A stretch of 64,000 nt of DNA, taken from Chamaecrista fasciculata. Taxonomy: Eukaryota > Streptophyta > Magnoliopsida > Fabales > Fabaceae. The stretch spans positions 55,630 to 119,629 of the forward strand of contig QANZ01012711.1 in the NCBI GenBank assembly GCA_003254925.1, written 5' to 3'. Below, piece after piece: positions 21,989-35,061 of the stretch. The notes below the pieces were generated by a model, which saw only the letters and a list, made by a program, of their open reading frames with translations, did not search any database and had not been told where the DNA came from. Made by a program: the position numbers and the translations under genes. Numbering within the stretch: the first letter of the stretch is position 1; each line of letters starts with the position of its first letter.

Positions 21989-22349
21989 TATGCAGGTAGC
22001 ACTGTTAAACGGGCCGGCCCGGCCCGCCCCGTTACGGGCCACGGGCTAAACGGGCCGGGCCGTTTAGGCCCGTTTTTAAACGGGCCAAATTTTTTAAACC
22101 CAAGCCCGCCCATTTAGCGGGCGGGCCGGGCCGGCCCGCGGGCCTAAACATTTTTACATGCAAATTTTCTTAAAAAAATGTAAACGGGCCTAACCGCCCC
22201 GGCCCGTTACGGGCCACGGGCTAAACGGGCCGGGCCGTTTAGGCCCGTTTTTAAACGGGCCAAATTTTTTAAGCCCAAGCCCGCCCATTTAGCGGGCGGG
22301 CCGGGCCGGCCCGCGGGCCTAAGCCCGTTTTGACAGTGCTATATGCAGG
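21989..22349. mobile_element. hAT-type MITE, GC-rich, 345 bp, 8-bp TSD
   Basis: Target duplication TATGCAGG at 21989-21996 and 22342-22349. The element 21997-22341 starts TAGCACTGTTAAA and ends in the inverse of TAGCACTGTCAAA. The 8-bp duplication and the TAG... terminus fit hAT. The interior is rich in GGGCC and holds two tandem copies of a block of about 130 bp (CCGTTACGGGCCACGGGCTA at about 22030 and again at about 22206). Confidence 0.88.
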
Positions 22350-22526
22350 TGACAGAAGTAGTTACATTTTTATCCAGCTTCTAGTTATATTTTTAACATC
22401 TAAATTTTACTGGGTAGTTATATATTTTTTTTGGCCAAAAGTAGTTATACTTTTAAAATGTCTATTTCATCAATCATCAATTAATTTTTTCCTTATTCTT
22501 ATCTTATTTAAATTACTGCAGAGTTA

Positions 22527-22743
22527 TCTTCCTGTTGCTTTTTTTTCGGTTAAGTCATGGGTATCCCCGGCCTATTCGTGTAACGGTCTAAGTGAAAACT
22601 AATCTCATTTGGGCCTCAGAGACGAAATGGACAGAGCCCTCCCAACAATGTCGACTCTAGGGATCGAACTTGGGTCCTCTCCCTAAGTTGTAGCCCGCCT
22701 AGCTGCTACACCAAACACTTGTGGGTTCTTCCTGTTGCTTTTT
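22527..22743 (-). mobile_element. tRNA-derived SINE with 17-bp target duplication
   Basis: The direct repeat TCTTCCTGTTGCTTTTT is found at 22527-22543 and 22727-22743. On the minus strand, between the repeats, lie an A-box-like TAGCAGCTAGG (22698-22708) and a B-box AGTTCGATCCC (22660-22670). An A-rich tail lies at the far end (minus strand of 22539-22546). Internal RNA polymerase III promoter boxes, an A tail and a long target duplication are the marks of a SINE, mobilised by LINE machinery. Confidence 0.85.
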
Positions 22744-22749
22744 AATGTT

Positions 22750-23057
22750 TAACAAATTGATGTTCTGTTTTTTTTTTGTTTAATTCATGTTCACTCTGCC
22801 CATCAAGGTACTTAATAGAATAAGGTTTGAAGCTTAATACTTGATTTTATGCCTCTTTTTACCCTCCCACTTTTTCCCATTTGATCAAATTGTTTTTTTT
22901 TTTTCCTAAATACATCTGCTATTGACATGTCATATTAAATATTTGATTAACATAATGCATATAAGTTTAATTTTGAAATCTGTTCAAGTTATTGTGAATG
23001 GATCTTTTATGAAGTGTCTTTGTATTTTGAATACTGAAAGTGAAGACCATAGTCTAT
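22750..23057. other. No gene recognised
   Basis: AT-rich spacer between the SINE and a fold-back MITE; nothing identified. Confidence 0.4.
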
Positions 23058-23614
23058 TTCTTGATAGGTTAAAGGTTCATTTTGGTCCTAAATGTATGCC
23101 CTAATGTTCATTTTGGTCCATTATGTTTCAAAATGTTCAAATTAGTCCTAAATGTTGGCAAAATGTTTCATTTTGGTCCAAACTATTGAATATAGCTCGT
23201 TTCAAGTTCAAACGTGACGAGTTTAGAGTTACGTATTGTTCTAAAATAGTATTTTCTCTATCCAATTAGGGCCTTCAACAAACAAGGTCAAATCGATCCT
23301 TAAAATTCACTGCTCGTTTTCATGGTCAAACAAGCAAAGTTGATCATATCTCTTTCGTTTCAAATTCGAATGCAACAAATTTAGAGTTACAAGTTCCTCT
23401 TAACAACTCCTTTGAACTTGAAACGAGAGACAAGAAAAATATGACCAAATTCAATAATTTGGGACCAAAATGAAACATTTTACAAACATTTAGGACTAAA
23501 ATGAAACACTTTGCAAACTTTTAGGACCAATTTGAACATTTTGAAACATAATGGACCAAAATGAACATTAGGACATACATTTAGGACAAAAATGACCTTT
23601 TGACCTTCATGATA
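23058..23614. mobile_element. MULE-type fold-back MITE, 539 bp
   Basis: Target duplication TTCTTGATA (23058-23066) / TTCATGATA (23606-23614), one mismatch. The element 23067-23605 begins GGTTAAAGGTTCATTTTGG and ends with the inverse. The arms carry repeated 'CATTTTGGTCC' phrases. The right end of a relative is at about 31370-31447. Confidence 0.82.
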
Positions 23615-24385
23615 TAGACTAACATACTTTGCTATTCTCTTCTCTATTACTCTATTTTATAGGCATTATAGTGTGACTCATTTATCACATGCAATATGCA
23701 TGTTACACTCTCGAGAAAAAGAAATAAATGCATTAGAGGGGATTATTGTATGACTGTAAAAGAGAATTTGGGGTATTATTTTTTATAGACTAAATGATGG
23801 TATATATCAAGTTTATAGTTTATTATGTGTAGTTTGAGAAAGATTGAAAAATTAAACAGAATAAAAATATTTGAAATCAAAACTACATCTTTAGCCTTAG
23901 AATAAAGAAATATTTAAGAGAGATCAAAATGAGATTTTGATAAATTTCACGGGATGATGAAAAGCAGCTTATTATATTCATTTCATCATATATCTAAGAT
24001 AGTCTCAATGAACAAAAATGATTTTATTTAATTTTTGGTGTCATTAGTCGAATTTGGGTGACTAACAATTAAACTAATAATAAAATGGTTACTGCTTTCA
24101 CTAGATTTGATTAATTATTGGTTTAGTTAAATAATAAATTAATAATTAATTTTAAAATTTAATATTTTTATATAAACTTATTGGTCGAGTCAAAAATGAA
24201 ATTTCTCCTACTTAATGTAGGAATTGAATCTCCATAAGTTTTGACATTATTAGTTTCATAGTTTGTGACAGTGAGATCAATTCTCTACCCATAGAATGTT
24301 GAATTTCGACTGGGCTAAAGATTAGCTGTTGGTTATCGGCTGACAGATACACGAGAATTGGCACCTAGTTACCCAAAAAGAAATA
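23615..24385. other. No gene recognised
   Basis: AT-rich intergenic sequence without identifiable coding or repeat structure. Confidence 0.4.
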
Positions 24386-24389
24386 CAGA

Positions 24390-24860
24390 TTGGCTATTCC
24401 TATAAAATTTAAAGTTAGTCAATGATTTAGTCACCGAATTGAAAGATGACAAGTCTCTAAACTTCCCTAAAAGACGTAAATAAAAAATTTTGTCCTTGGA
24501 TGACTTATCATCTTTCAAATACTAAATTTTGTATTTGTATCTTTCAAGGATTAAATTAAGAGACTTTTCCTTTTCGAAGAACTAAATTTTGTATTTGTAT
24601 CTCTTAGATAGAAGAAGACAAATAAGATAGTAAGACCTCTATGTGTGAGATAATAAGAGTTCTAAAAAAAAAAAAAGCAGATATGACATAATCAATGGTT
24701 GCTTTGCGTAATCACCAAAAAAGTTAACAAAAGATAGAAGTTGAAAAAAATATTAGACAACATTTCATCATGAGAAAAGAAAACAAAATCAGATGTTATT
24801 CTATGCCTTTTATTTATGAAAATTGATCCATAAACAACCTCTCTGAGCATCATATGATAT
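24390..24860 (+). repeat. Second copy of the flank segment at 17811-18300
   Basis: Landmarks are listed under 17811-18300. This copy contains neither of the fold-back elements at 18311 and 18914. Confidence 0.75.
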
Positions 24861-25163
24861 ATGGAAATAAATTCGGTATTTGGGAGATGAAATTACTAAT
24901 CTGGAGTTGACATTCATCTTGAATGTAGACAATAATCATCAAACCACAACATCCAAAGAGTTGCACAAATGAAGTGTTAAAATTTGTAGCAAAGAAAGGA
25001 ACCAAAAGTTATATAGTTAAAATATTCACTAATTAGTTTATCATTAAGTATTATAAAATGGTCCTTAAACATAATTACAAAATTTCCCATTTAATGAACA
25101 AACTCCATATATGTATTAGTAATTTAATGAGATAATTACTAATACTCTTCGGATGTGGCTTGG

Positions 25164-27230
25164 TGTAACATCCCAGATTTAGTAAAAAAATATCTTTTTT
25201 TTAATACATTTTCATAAGATGAAATTCGATACTGGGAACACTAATCACTAGTTTATACAACTGACATCAAGTTATAAAACAAATGAAAGGGGTTTCACCT
25301 CCAAGTTATACAAATACTTATAATCAGTGTATTAACAGTATGTTACAAAGTATCAGGTATCTACCGCTATAGATATAAATGCAATACCGTTCGGAGAGCA
25401 ACCCTCCTAAACCCGCAAGTCAGTCACACATGTAAACCTACAAACTGTAATGATAGGAGTGAGAATTGTGAAATTCTCAGTGGGATTCCAAAATCCCACT
25501 TAAACCACGAATCCCCAAGCATTCAGCCTCCTCTCACAACCCAATCAAATAAAAGAAACATCGGTCACCAAAATGCATGCATAGCCAACCAACTCTGTCA
25601 CACAAACAGCTAAATACCGCAAAACACATTCATCAAGTACTCACTTAAAGCCACAATTCCCAATAAACCAAACTAGGGATTTTTCATCCCATATATTCAC
25701 ATTGCAAATTACAATAAGTACAACTGGGGATAATCGATCCCATGGACTCACCAGACAACCCACTTTATGCAAATGAAATGTAGTACTATGAGTACCTGCC
25801 CGTACCCACACCATTAAGGCTAAAACAAAGTGAACATGCATGCTCCATGCTCCGATGACACTCTTCCAGAGTTTCAGTCATCAAATGTGTCTCATCCCAG
25901 AGTCACACCCCAATGCGTCACCACTTGTGAAGGCAAAGGCTCTAATAATGCATAATACATGAATAAATACCCTAACGCGTCACATACCATTGAAGGCGTG
26001 GTCCAATAACATCACTGCAATAACATATGTTGGTCGTGACCGCGTGCCACCCGACATCCGTGATACTCAAATGTATAGCCAGCTAACATCGTCATGATCA
26101 CAAAATAATGGTCATCTCAACCTAGGCTTCCAGAATGTCTTCCGGTGTGCGCATATACCAATCAGCCTGTCACCTAAGGAATCCACACTTAGGTCAACTA
26201 TGGAATCCACCATAGCCATTACCCGAGTACTCATCGCGAATAAACGAGGAGGGCCTCCAACCACTAAGACATGCAAATATTAAATTCCGAGCCATTCTAG
26301 ACTCATGCAAACCAAGTCACATCCGACTCATTTAACACATTCCTAATGATACTATATAAACACATTTAGTAATACCATAATCTATTTTAATTCCTCATAC
26401 ACAAGTTTGAGGATGATAATGAAACCCCATCATTCCACCCTCTTAAGACTCTTGAACAATTCCATTTAACAATAGCAAGATATATACATACTTACATAAT
26501 AGACTAACAACCTTGAATGCAGAATATGCTCGATATGGGCATAACACCAGACCATAACACTCATAGCAGTGTTATATCTAACCAATATACACTAAAACTT
26601 AATTTATAAATTCTCCCAACTTCCAAACCTCAAATCTTTGTTATCAAACCCAAATCCACTGTGGATTCATCTAAACTCCATAATTATCCCAATTTATCCT
26701 CATTGATGCAAAGATTATGGTGCTTCGCCTTCATCGTCCTCTTTTCTTCTTCTTTTCTTCTTCTTCTCTTCTTTCTTCTTTCTTCTTTCTCTTCTCTTTT
26801 TGCTGGCTGGGCCCTCTCTCCTTCTTTCATCACATTTTAATTCATTTAATTACATTAGTCAAAACTACAATTCTTCCCCCTTCCCTTAGAATTCCAATAT
26901 TCACAAGTCCTTCAATAATTAAGATATTAACTTTAAACCCTTTAAAACTTATTTTCTCTTCCATGATTCAATTCCCCACTTTCTTTACAACATTCTCATA
27001 CTTTCAAACTCATAATTACTTTTAACATAATTTACGATAACTTCTTTATTTTTCAGTTTAGTCCTCATAGGCTCTTTTTCAATGATTTTACCCCTTATTT
27101 TCACCCATCTCACCATTATTAATTCCTTAATATCAAAGCTCCTTAAGAATTTCCATTTCCCTAATTTCTTGAGACACTCCAACTTTTTGAACATTGCAAA
27201 AAGGTCCCTATAAACACACGGGATGTCACA
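25164..27230 (-). mobile_element. LTR of a gypsy-type element (3' LTR on the minus strand)
   Basis: The 2067-bp LTR begins TGTAACATCCCAGATTTAG at 25164 and ends CGGGATGTCACA at 27230. It is directly followed by TTCTCCCCCTCT, which on the minus strand is the polypurine tract AGAGGGGGAGAA. The element therefore runs on the minus strand. TG...CA ends with 'TGTxACATCCC' are typical of plant Ty3/gypsy LTRs. The first 815 bp are repeated at 29785-30617. No protein is encoded in the LTR. Confidence 0.78.
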
Positions 27231-29784
27231 TTCTCCCCCTCTAAATAAAATTTCGAATACACCTCCAACTGTCTCCCGTTAAGGACATCGTTCAAAATCA
27301 TTCTTCGGCCATTCCCATTCAAATACTTACGAAGCCTCAAAAAGCATTTGTGGTTCCAAACATGAATTTAAACTACTCTCGAACTATTGTGTCTTCCATT
27401 TCCATTTAGATTTAGCTTCTAACAAGCTTGAAACTTCAAGAATTCCTAAGTTTTCTTTTTAACACTTCTTGAATTACCACGCAATTTCCCTTTTACATAA
27501 CGAAAATCTCAACTTCACACCCCCAAGTGCTCTCTTTTATGTTGCTTGAAATTCCAAATCTCTCATTTTTCATGGTTCCATACCTAACCTCAACAATTCT
27601 CTCCTCAAACAACTGCTTATTAAGGAAAACTACACCTATTTTCCCCAGTTCCCACTTCACTTGACTCCAAACTTGCCCCTTCCACTAGAGGAAACCACGC
27701 CTATAAAAAAAAAAACCTTTACATCGTTGTAGCTCATCTCATCCCTTAGTCAGCTTGCGTGGTTCTAACCCAACACTACTCTACGGTGCCCAAAATTGAG
27801 CTCTAATCCAACCACTTCAAGTATGGCATCCAGTCACAATCGGAGTTGCACCAGTAGATTTTGGGTGGATACCCATAAGTACTACACCATCTGCAATCCC
27901 TTCTTTCATTTACCGAACAATCATCATGAAATCCGTGGGTCAAAACCCTCTCCTTTCGTTGCGCACTCTGATTCACTCGTCATTCAACCTTATGCACTCA
28001 ATTCAACTCCCCCACTACCTACCTTCAGTCCATTTGATCACCCTTAACAATTCACGACTGTTAGAGGTGTGCAACGGTCGGGTTCAGGCGGGTGAGCGGG
28101 TTGATATGATAAGTAACGGGTTGATTTTTTGCAACCCGAACCCGACCCTCAACCCATGCAACCCGATAGTTTCGGGTTACGGTCGGGTTCGGGCGGGTTC
28201 ATGCAGTTTCTAAAAAATATTTAATAAAAATGAAATTGTTATTATAAAAAAATAGAAAAAAGATGCAAACACTGATTTCGTCCTTCTTTTTGTAATATGC
28301 ATATAGAATAGTTAACTTGAAATTTTTGAACCCTCCTGTTCGTTCATGGTCATTTATTCAAAATTAAACAAATGAAGCCTCTTGTTCTCGCCTCCTCTTG
28401 TGTTTCTTCATTTTATTTTAGATCTGAGATTTCACAGTAGCCGCCGACATCAAGCTTCATTCTATTTCAGATATGGGATTTCTCGTCTACGAGACTGCAA
28501 GGTGAGTGAGGTGCGCGATGCGGTGTCGAACTTCAGCCTTCAGCTCACGAATTTCTTGTCCGATTTGAGAATCTTCACCATCTGCAAGGCCGTTGAATCT
28601 TCACCGTCTTGTTCCTTGTCCGATTTGAGATTGAGGGTGAGAGAGTGAGGGATTGAGACGGTGAAGATTCGATATTCGCTTCAGACTCTGTACTGCATTC
28701 CATATCTTTTTCCCTCTTTTTTTCTTTTATTCGGTCGGGTCGAGTTTAGTCAGGTTTAATCGAGTCAATTCGATAACCCGATCAGACTGACATTTTTCCA
28801 AAAATCATATCTGACTATACCTGAGAAACCAAACCCGAACCGACCGAACCCAATATTTACGGTCGGGTTAGTAGGGTTAACCCATTTTTGCACACCCCTA
28901 ACGACTATCACCTTATCATCATTACCTTCCACTTCCACTTACTCCTTAAGAGCTTTCGACTCCCCCTCTAGAACTAACCAAACTATAACACATCAAATTT
29001 GCTAATCCACCGATGTAGCCATCAGTTAACTTCTCCTCCTGGCTGCTTATAAGTCAATTTCATCCTCTCCTTTAAGTACACGAATGACCCTAACCAATAC
29101 CCCACTAATACACTCCCTTAACATCCAATTCACGATCTTCAAAGAATTTCCCACTCTGCTGACGACCAACAATCTCAATTACCCTTACCTCTAAAGTAAA
29201 CATACATACCACACATCAACACGACTATGGGCTCTAATTACTCACCTAGAATCCACTTCCATGCACAACGGTACTCATAACGTACTTCTGACAATCGTAA
29301 CTCTCACACCTTTTCAAGGTTCTAACACAACAGAAAACACCCAACACAGAGCGAACCTAGAAGGTTTGCATACAAAACACTCGCGGTTTCACAATACAAC
29401 CACCACTCTTAGGTTAAAACCCCACCAATAGCTAAGACCACAACACAAAGCAAATCACCAGGACCCACAATCTTACCCCAGACTCAATAGAAAACTTGAG
29501 AACTTGCGCTTCCATTCTCAGTGACACAATCGCCTCCACTAAATAGTACACTAGTGAGGTGATCAATCTCAATAGCACAGTATTTAGATAGCGCAATTAT
29601 GGCACTAAGAGAAATCGCACAGCCCTCAGCCACCATCTACAATATCCGTTGAATCAAGAAATGCTTAAGTCAGCCAGTTGCCCCGGGCTCAGCTGTGACA
29701 AAACACCATAATTCAAGGTCATTCTACCTAGTACTAGGACACGACACCCTAACAGGTCGTCCGAAACATTGCTTAAATACCAAA
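27231..29784 (-). mobile_element. Internal region of a non-autonomous LTR element
   Basis: It is bounded by the polypurine tract (27231-27242) and a primer-binding-like site next to the other LTR: minus-strand TGGTATTTAAGC, a degenerate form of the initiator-Met-tRNA site TGGTATCAGAGC (29771-29782). After removing the nested hAT MITE, about 1.7 kb remain. I find no gag, protease, reverse transcriptase or integrase, so the element depended on proteins supplied in trans. Confidence 0.65.
28054..28908. mobile_element. hAT-type MITE nested in the LTR element
   Basis: Target duplication ACGACTGT (28054-28061) / ACGACTAT (28901-28908), one mismatch. The element 28062-28900 begins TAGAGGTGTGCAA and ends TTGCACACCCCTA. 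Subterminal CGGGTTCGGG-type repeats occur at both ends. The interior (28380-28670) has the look of transcribed, exon-like sequence, but I do not recognise a protein. Confidence 0.8.
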
Positions 29785-30617
29785 TGTAACATCCCAGATT
29801 TAGTAAAAATTTTCTTTTCTTTTTTTAATACATTTTCATCAGATGAAATCCAATACTAGGAACACTAATCACTAGTTTATACAACTGACATCAAGATATA
29901 AAACCAATGAAAGAGGTTTCACCTCCAAGTTATACAAATAATTATAATCAATGTATTAACCAGTATGTTACAAAGTATCAGGTATCTACCGCTATAGTTA
30001 TAAATGCAATACCGTTCGAAGAGCAACCCTCCTAAACCCGCAAGTCAGTCACACCTGTAAACTTGCAAACTGTAATGATAGGAGTGAGAATTGTGAAATT
30101 CTCAATAGGATTCCAAAATCCCACTTAAACCACGAATCCCCAAGCATTCAGCCTCCTCGCATAACCCAATCAAATAAAAGAAACATATGTCACCAAAATG
30201 CACGCAGAGCCAATCAACTCTGTCACACAAACGGCTAAATACTGCAAAACACATTCATCAAGTACTCACTTAAAGCCACAATTCCCAATAAACCAAACTA
30301 AGGATTATCCATCCCATATACTCACATTGCAAATTACAATAAGTACAACTGGGGATAATCGATCCCATGGACTCACCAGACAACCCACTTTATGCAAATG
30401 AAATGTTGTACTATGAGTATCTGCTCGTACCCACGCCATTAAGGCTAAAACAAAGTGAACATGCATGCTCCATGCTCCAATGACACTCTTCCAGAGTTTA
30501 AGTCATCAAATGTGTCTCATCGATCCCAGAGTCACACCCCAATGCGTCACCACTTGTGAAGGCAAAGGCTCTAATAATGCATAATACATGAATAAATACC
30601 CTAACGCGTCACATACC
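29785..30617 (-). mobile_element. Truncated second LTR of the same element
   Basis: It starts TGTAACATCCCAGATTTAG and tracks 25164-25990 closely until CTAACGCGTCACATACC, then stops abruptly at 30617. Only about 40% of the LTR is left. On the minus strand this is the 5' LTR, and the lost part includes its start. The two copies differ by scattered substitutions and small indels. Confidence 0.78.
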
Positions 30618-30699
30618 CCAACAGTTTAAAATGTTACAAATACAATATAAAACGTAAAATGGTGTTCCATCCTGATCATCATTTCACTTCCTTCTTTTC

Positions 30700-32345
30700 T
30701 TAGGGCCTGTTTGGCAGTCATCTCATTTCAAGTTAAGTCCATTTTATGGGATGAGATGAGATTAAGTTTGAATGGGATGAGATGAAATGATGTATTGGTG
30801 TTTGGGTGATTTTAGAGAAAATGATGTTAAATAGGGTGTGAAATTATATAAAAGGGTATGTAATGATTGTGGTTGGTTGAAATAGGTTTATGGATTTTTT
30901 TAATTTGTATAGGGGTATAAATGGTAAGAAATAGTGAAATGAGATGGAGATAATAAGATGAGATGATAGGTGTTTGGTTGTCTTTTGATTGAAATAATAT
31001 TGAGATGAGATGATATTGGAAAGTGTGATATGCTATTGGAAAGCGTGAGGATGAGAAAATTTTGAATGAAGGGTTAGAGGTCAATCCAAGTGGATGAGAT
31101 GATAGGCCAAAATGAAAATAATATTGGAATTATTTTTAAGAATACAATTTGGTCCATAAATTTGTACCGGTCCTATTAATCAATCCCTAACATGTGTAAA
31201 TGATAACTTGGGGTTTACACGAAATCCCAATCGTCAATAATCGGATCTATTTGTAAAATCCAACGAAAAAAATAACAAAGAATAGTTTGAGGACCATAAT
31301 GCAAATAACAAAACAATACAAAAATAGTTTGAGGACCATAATACAAACATTTTGAAAATATTTAGGAGAAATTTGAATATTTTGAAATATAATGGACCAA
31401 AAAGAATATTAAGGCATACATTTAGGACTAGATTGACCCTTTAACCCTATATTTTTCCATCTTGTACATACACGTGGGCCATTTTGTATTTTCTCCATTC
31501 AATACATATACCGATATTAGATTTAGGAGTCCTTTAATTTGACAAAAAAATATGGATAGAACCACTGCCCACATATATAGAACATATCCAAACTCAGAAT
31601 AACCGAAAACTGAAGAAAATATAATATCTGAGATTGTCTTATTTTATGCCCATTTCAGTAATTTTCTATCATTCCTCAATAAAAAACTGCATTGCTCAAG
31701 CAATAGAGTTTTACAATTTATCTCTCTCCATCAATCACTCTCACATCAAAGTTTTATATTCAATTTTTGATTTGATAAAGAGAGAGATAGACTATAAAAA
31801 GTCCATTGCTTAAGCAATGAATTTTTTTATAGCATTACTCTTTCTATAATAATATAAGAGACAAGTATGATTGAAGAATGAGGAATATTGCAACAAAAAA
31901 AATAATATTATAAATTTTTTGTTTAATTAAATTAATATAAATTATATATATATGTGTGAAAGAGAGAGAGAGGTGTATGTGTGTGTGAGAGAGAGAGGAA
32001 GAGAAAAAGTGTGAGAGTGGAAAAGAGAAAAAAATGATGAGAAATGATAGATAGAGAGAGAAAATTATAAGTGTAATAAATGAGGGTATGTAAAATTACT
32101 ATTTTGTCTAGTTCTTTTTTTTTATATTTGTATTAAAGTATAGGTAATTATAGGTGTATAAGTAGGGATAAATTAGTTATTGTAAGAGAAAATGAGATGA
32201 TGTTGTGAATGAAATGATGATGTGGATGAGATGAGATGAGATGAAGGTTCAAAAAACACTCAACCATTAATGTTCATCCAATCCTAAAATGAGATTAAGA
32301 TTAAATGAGATGAGATTAGGATGAGGTGGTTCCCAAACAAGCTTT
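30700..32345. mobile_element. Tourist/PIF-Harbinger-like element, degraded right end
   Basis: It begins GGGCCTGTTTGGCAGTCATC at 30703, preceded by TTA, and ends near 32343 with the inverted CCAAACAAGCTT. The 'GGGCCTGTTTGG' terminus preceded by a TTA/TAA trinucleotide is the mark of Tourist-type elements. 'ATGAGATGA' repeats lie inside both ends. It contains the end of a fold-back MITE (31370-31447) and a small palindrome (31670-31840). No transposase is seen. Confidence 0.65.
31670..31840. repeat. Small palindromic MITE-like repeat
   Basis: CATTGCTCAAGCAAT near 31690 and its inverse ATTGCTTAAGCAATG near 31805 bracket a segment of about 110 bp. The flanks are inverted too (AAAAACT..., ...GAATTTTTT). 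The family is unknown. Confidence 0.5.
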
Positions 32346-34672
32346 GGGAAATCAATTTCAAAATTCAACGGAGTTGTAATTCACAATACCAGAAAGACAT
32401 TCAAAACACGTGGTTTTGTGATATACAAATATACAATTGCGTGGCAATTTTAATTTCTATTCCATGTCTAGTTATTTATAGGTCACCAATACTTCCAGAG
32501 TCAAAGAGGAAGACTTTGCCATGCTAACAAGTCCATATGGTACACATTTATATATAAGAGTTCATTGTTTCCCTTTTTGGCTTTTCTTCACAACACTACG
32601 TCGCCACTTCTTTTTATGTTTGCAATCTGTTCAATGTTTATCCAAATACGATGTCAACTAATGTGGTAGTCTTTTCAATTTGTGCTATTGGACATTTGGA
32701 CTGAGTTGTAAAAGATGCAATGACTTTTAAGATTTTGCAGCAAAATTTGGTGCAACGTTATTCATCTATTTAAATTAATTTTTAAATAAATAGTAATAAA
32801 AAAAAAACCTTTCCGATAATCTCTCACTATTCTTTTTTAAAAAGGTATACAACCATGCATCTAATTAATTCATTCCATGCATCTAATTAATTCATTTGTT
32901 CTACTACAATGAGCATCTTCAACGTAACCACGTGTATAAAACCCACTTAATCTATCACCGCTCTCACTGTATACTGACAATCAATCCCATTATGTCAGTA
33001 GTGCGCGTGGTTGCAACCATGCATCTAATTAATTCATTTGTTCTTCTCCATCACATTATTGATGCCACGATAATTAATTTTTAAAGTTGAAATTGACACA
33101 ATTCATCTAATTACGAAACATAATTTTAAAAGTTAGGGACAGAATTATTTTTCCCCTTGGAAATACCAAATAGTAAATACCATGATACTCCAAAAGTTTA
33201 GTACTTAAGTTGTAGTGGACGAAACAGAATTTTGAATTTATTCAAGCCCTCGTCAATTGTCAGTTATAGCATTCCAGTAGTATCCAATCTGAAGCGTCTG
33301 TTCACTATATATCTAAAAAAGGATTTCTTTCTAACAAAGGAAATAAAAAATAGTAAAAACAAATATCAACGAAGTCAGCCAAACTTTCTTCTAACTGTTT
33401 TATGACAAGAAAATATTTGTTATTTTAAACGAGATTTGTAGTTGATATCTTTTGCTTTTATGAAGATTAGTGGACTCCGAAGATAATGGATAACTTAATC
33501 ATGACAATACTCAAAGAAGCTTCACACTGATGGTCCAATCACTTAACCGGGGATCCAATCGTCTACTAGTTTTGTATTTTTTTTATTATAATTTTACATT
33601 TTAAATTTTAAATAAAAATTAATGAAATCAAATTTAATGCTCAATTAATTTATTTTATTTTATAAAAAAATTTGTTTGATTTACGTAAAATTTATTACAT
33701 TTAAAAATCTATCTAATTACATATGTTTTATGATGCCTTTATTTTATGTCTTTCTATTATTCTTGTAACATACTTTATTTAAATTTAACAAAAAAAATAA
33801 AAAAAAATTGAATTATTGATTTTAATTGTGTGTATATAATAAAAATAATTAATATTTATTATATATTACATCGATCGATAGTTTAATTAGTTAACCTAAT
33901 CAAATTATGAACCGAATATTTTCCCGAGTCATTAAACGGTTTGGTCCCAACAATATTGATTTTAATTATCCTAATCTTAAAACAGCCGGAATATAATCAA
34001 AATTTGATTTAACGATGGAAAATTAAATATAAATGTTTGAGGATTGAAAATTATTAATTTTAGAGATCAAATCATTGAATTTTGACCATTATAAAGCCAC
34101 TTTTTTTTTACTGTAACACTAACACCTAATTATTCCAGATAATCCGATCGTGATGTTTTCAATTTGATCTTAATTGCCTATGGCATATGCCTTTTTTTTA
34201 TGGTTGAGACAAAAGTCATCTTTTGACTATTGTAATTTTTGTCATCCGTCGGTGGAGTCTTTAGCCACAATGTGTGCCCGTCACAACGTGGGAATTCTAT
34301 TTTTTTAATGGAAAAAAAATACAAGTGGCTTAACATGTATTTTATTCCCATATTTTTCAACATAAATTGAATTACAAAATGCTTTTACTCTAAGAATAAA
34401 AAATAGTTACTTTTGTACTTGAAGACTTAGGGTAGGTAGTACATGTCTACACTCTACATGATCTATAATTTAGGTGAAACTTTAGAGTTTGATATTTCTA
34501 ATGAACTTCTAAGTCTTTTTTTTCTACTTTCTATATATATATATATATCTCTTCTAAGTGAAATATTTTTTGGAATAGTAGATGATTTTTTGTTTGAATA
34601 AAATTAATCAAATTAAATTTATATATCTTTTTATATTTTTTATTTAAAAATTTTATTTAAAAATAAAATATG
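32346..34672. other. Intergenic DNA, no gene
   Basis: No coding region. The phrase 'ATGCATCTAATTAATTCATT' occurs three times (32853, 32877, 33018), a small dispersed repeat. The rest is AT-rich. Confidence 0.45.
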
Positions 34673-35058
34673 TTAGGCAAAAGACCCTTTCGTGCCCTAA
34701 CGTTTGGGGTCAGTTTTAGTTATGCCTCTAACGTTTGTTTTGTGTCAGTTATGCCCGCAATGTGAAACGTTTGTGTCAATTATACCGTAACTTCAATTTT
34801 TTTGGCCAAAGTCTTATTTTGATCCCTCAAGTTTGTTCAAAGTTCCGCTTTGGACCCTCAAGTCTCTAGCGAACTTTCCGTCGAGATACACGGTGGCCCC
34901 GACAACTAAGAAAACTCCTAATCCAAGGTTTTTTGACCTCTTGAGTTCAATGATGGCCTCCATTTTGCGAAAAAATGACTTGCAAGCCGCCGAAGGATTA
35001 CGTAGTCGCCGAAAAACTACACAATCACTGAAAATCATATTTCCGATCATATTTTGTT
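34673..35058. mobile_element. Two truncated fold-back arms
   Basis: 34673-34800 holds one arm of a 'GCCCTAACGTTTGGGGTCAG' type. 34807-34870 begins GGCCAAAGTCTTATTTTGA, the terminus of the family of the ALDH-bearing element at 18914. Both lack a partner arm. On the minus strand 34814-35050 is open for 78 codons, but I do not recognise it. Confidence 0.5.
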
Positions 35059-35061
35059 AAC

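Noticed and set aside
26717-27025. 102-residue open frame
   Set aside because: It lies inside the gypsy LTR, is a CT-rich low-complexity stretch, and resembles no protein.
28382-28648. 88-residue open frame
   Set aside because: Interior of the hAT MITE (28062-28900); no family motif, and likely non-coding.
34814-35060. Opposed open frames of 75-78 residues
   Set aside because: They lie between a truncated fold-back arm and the copia relic; I found no recognisable protein and cannot support a gene.
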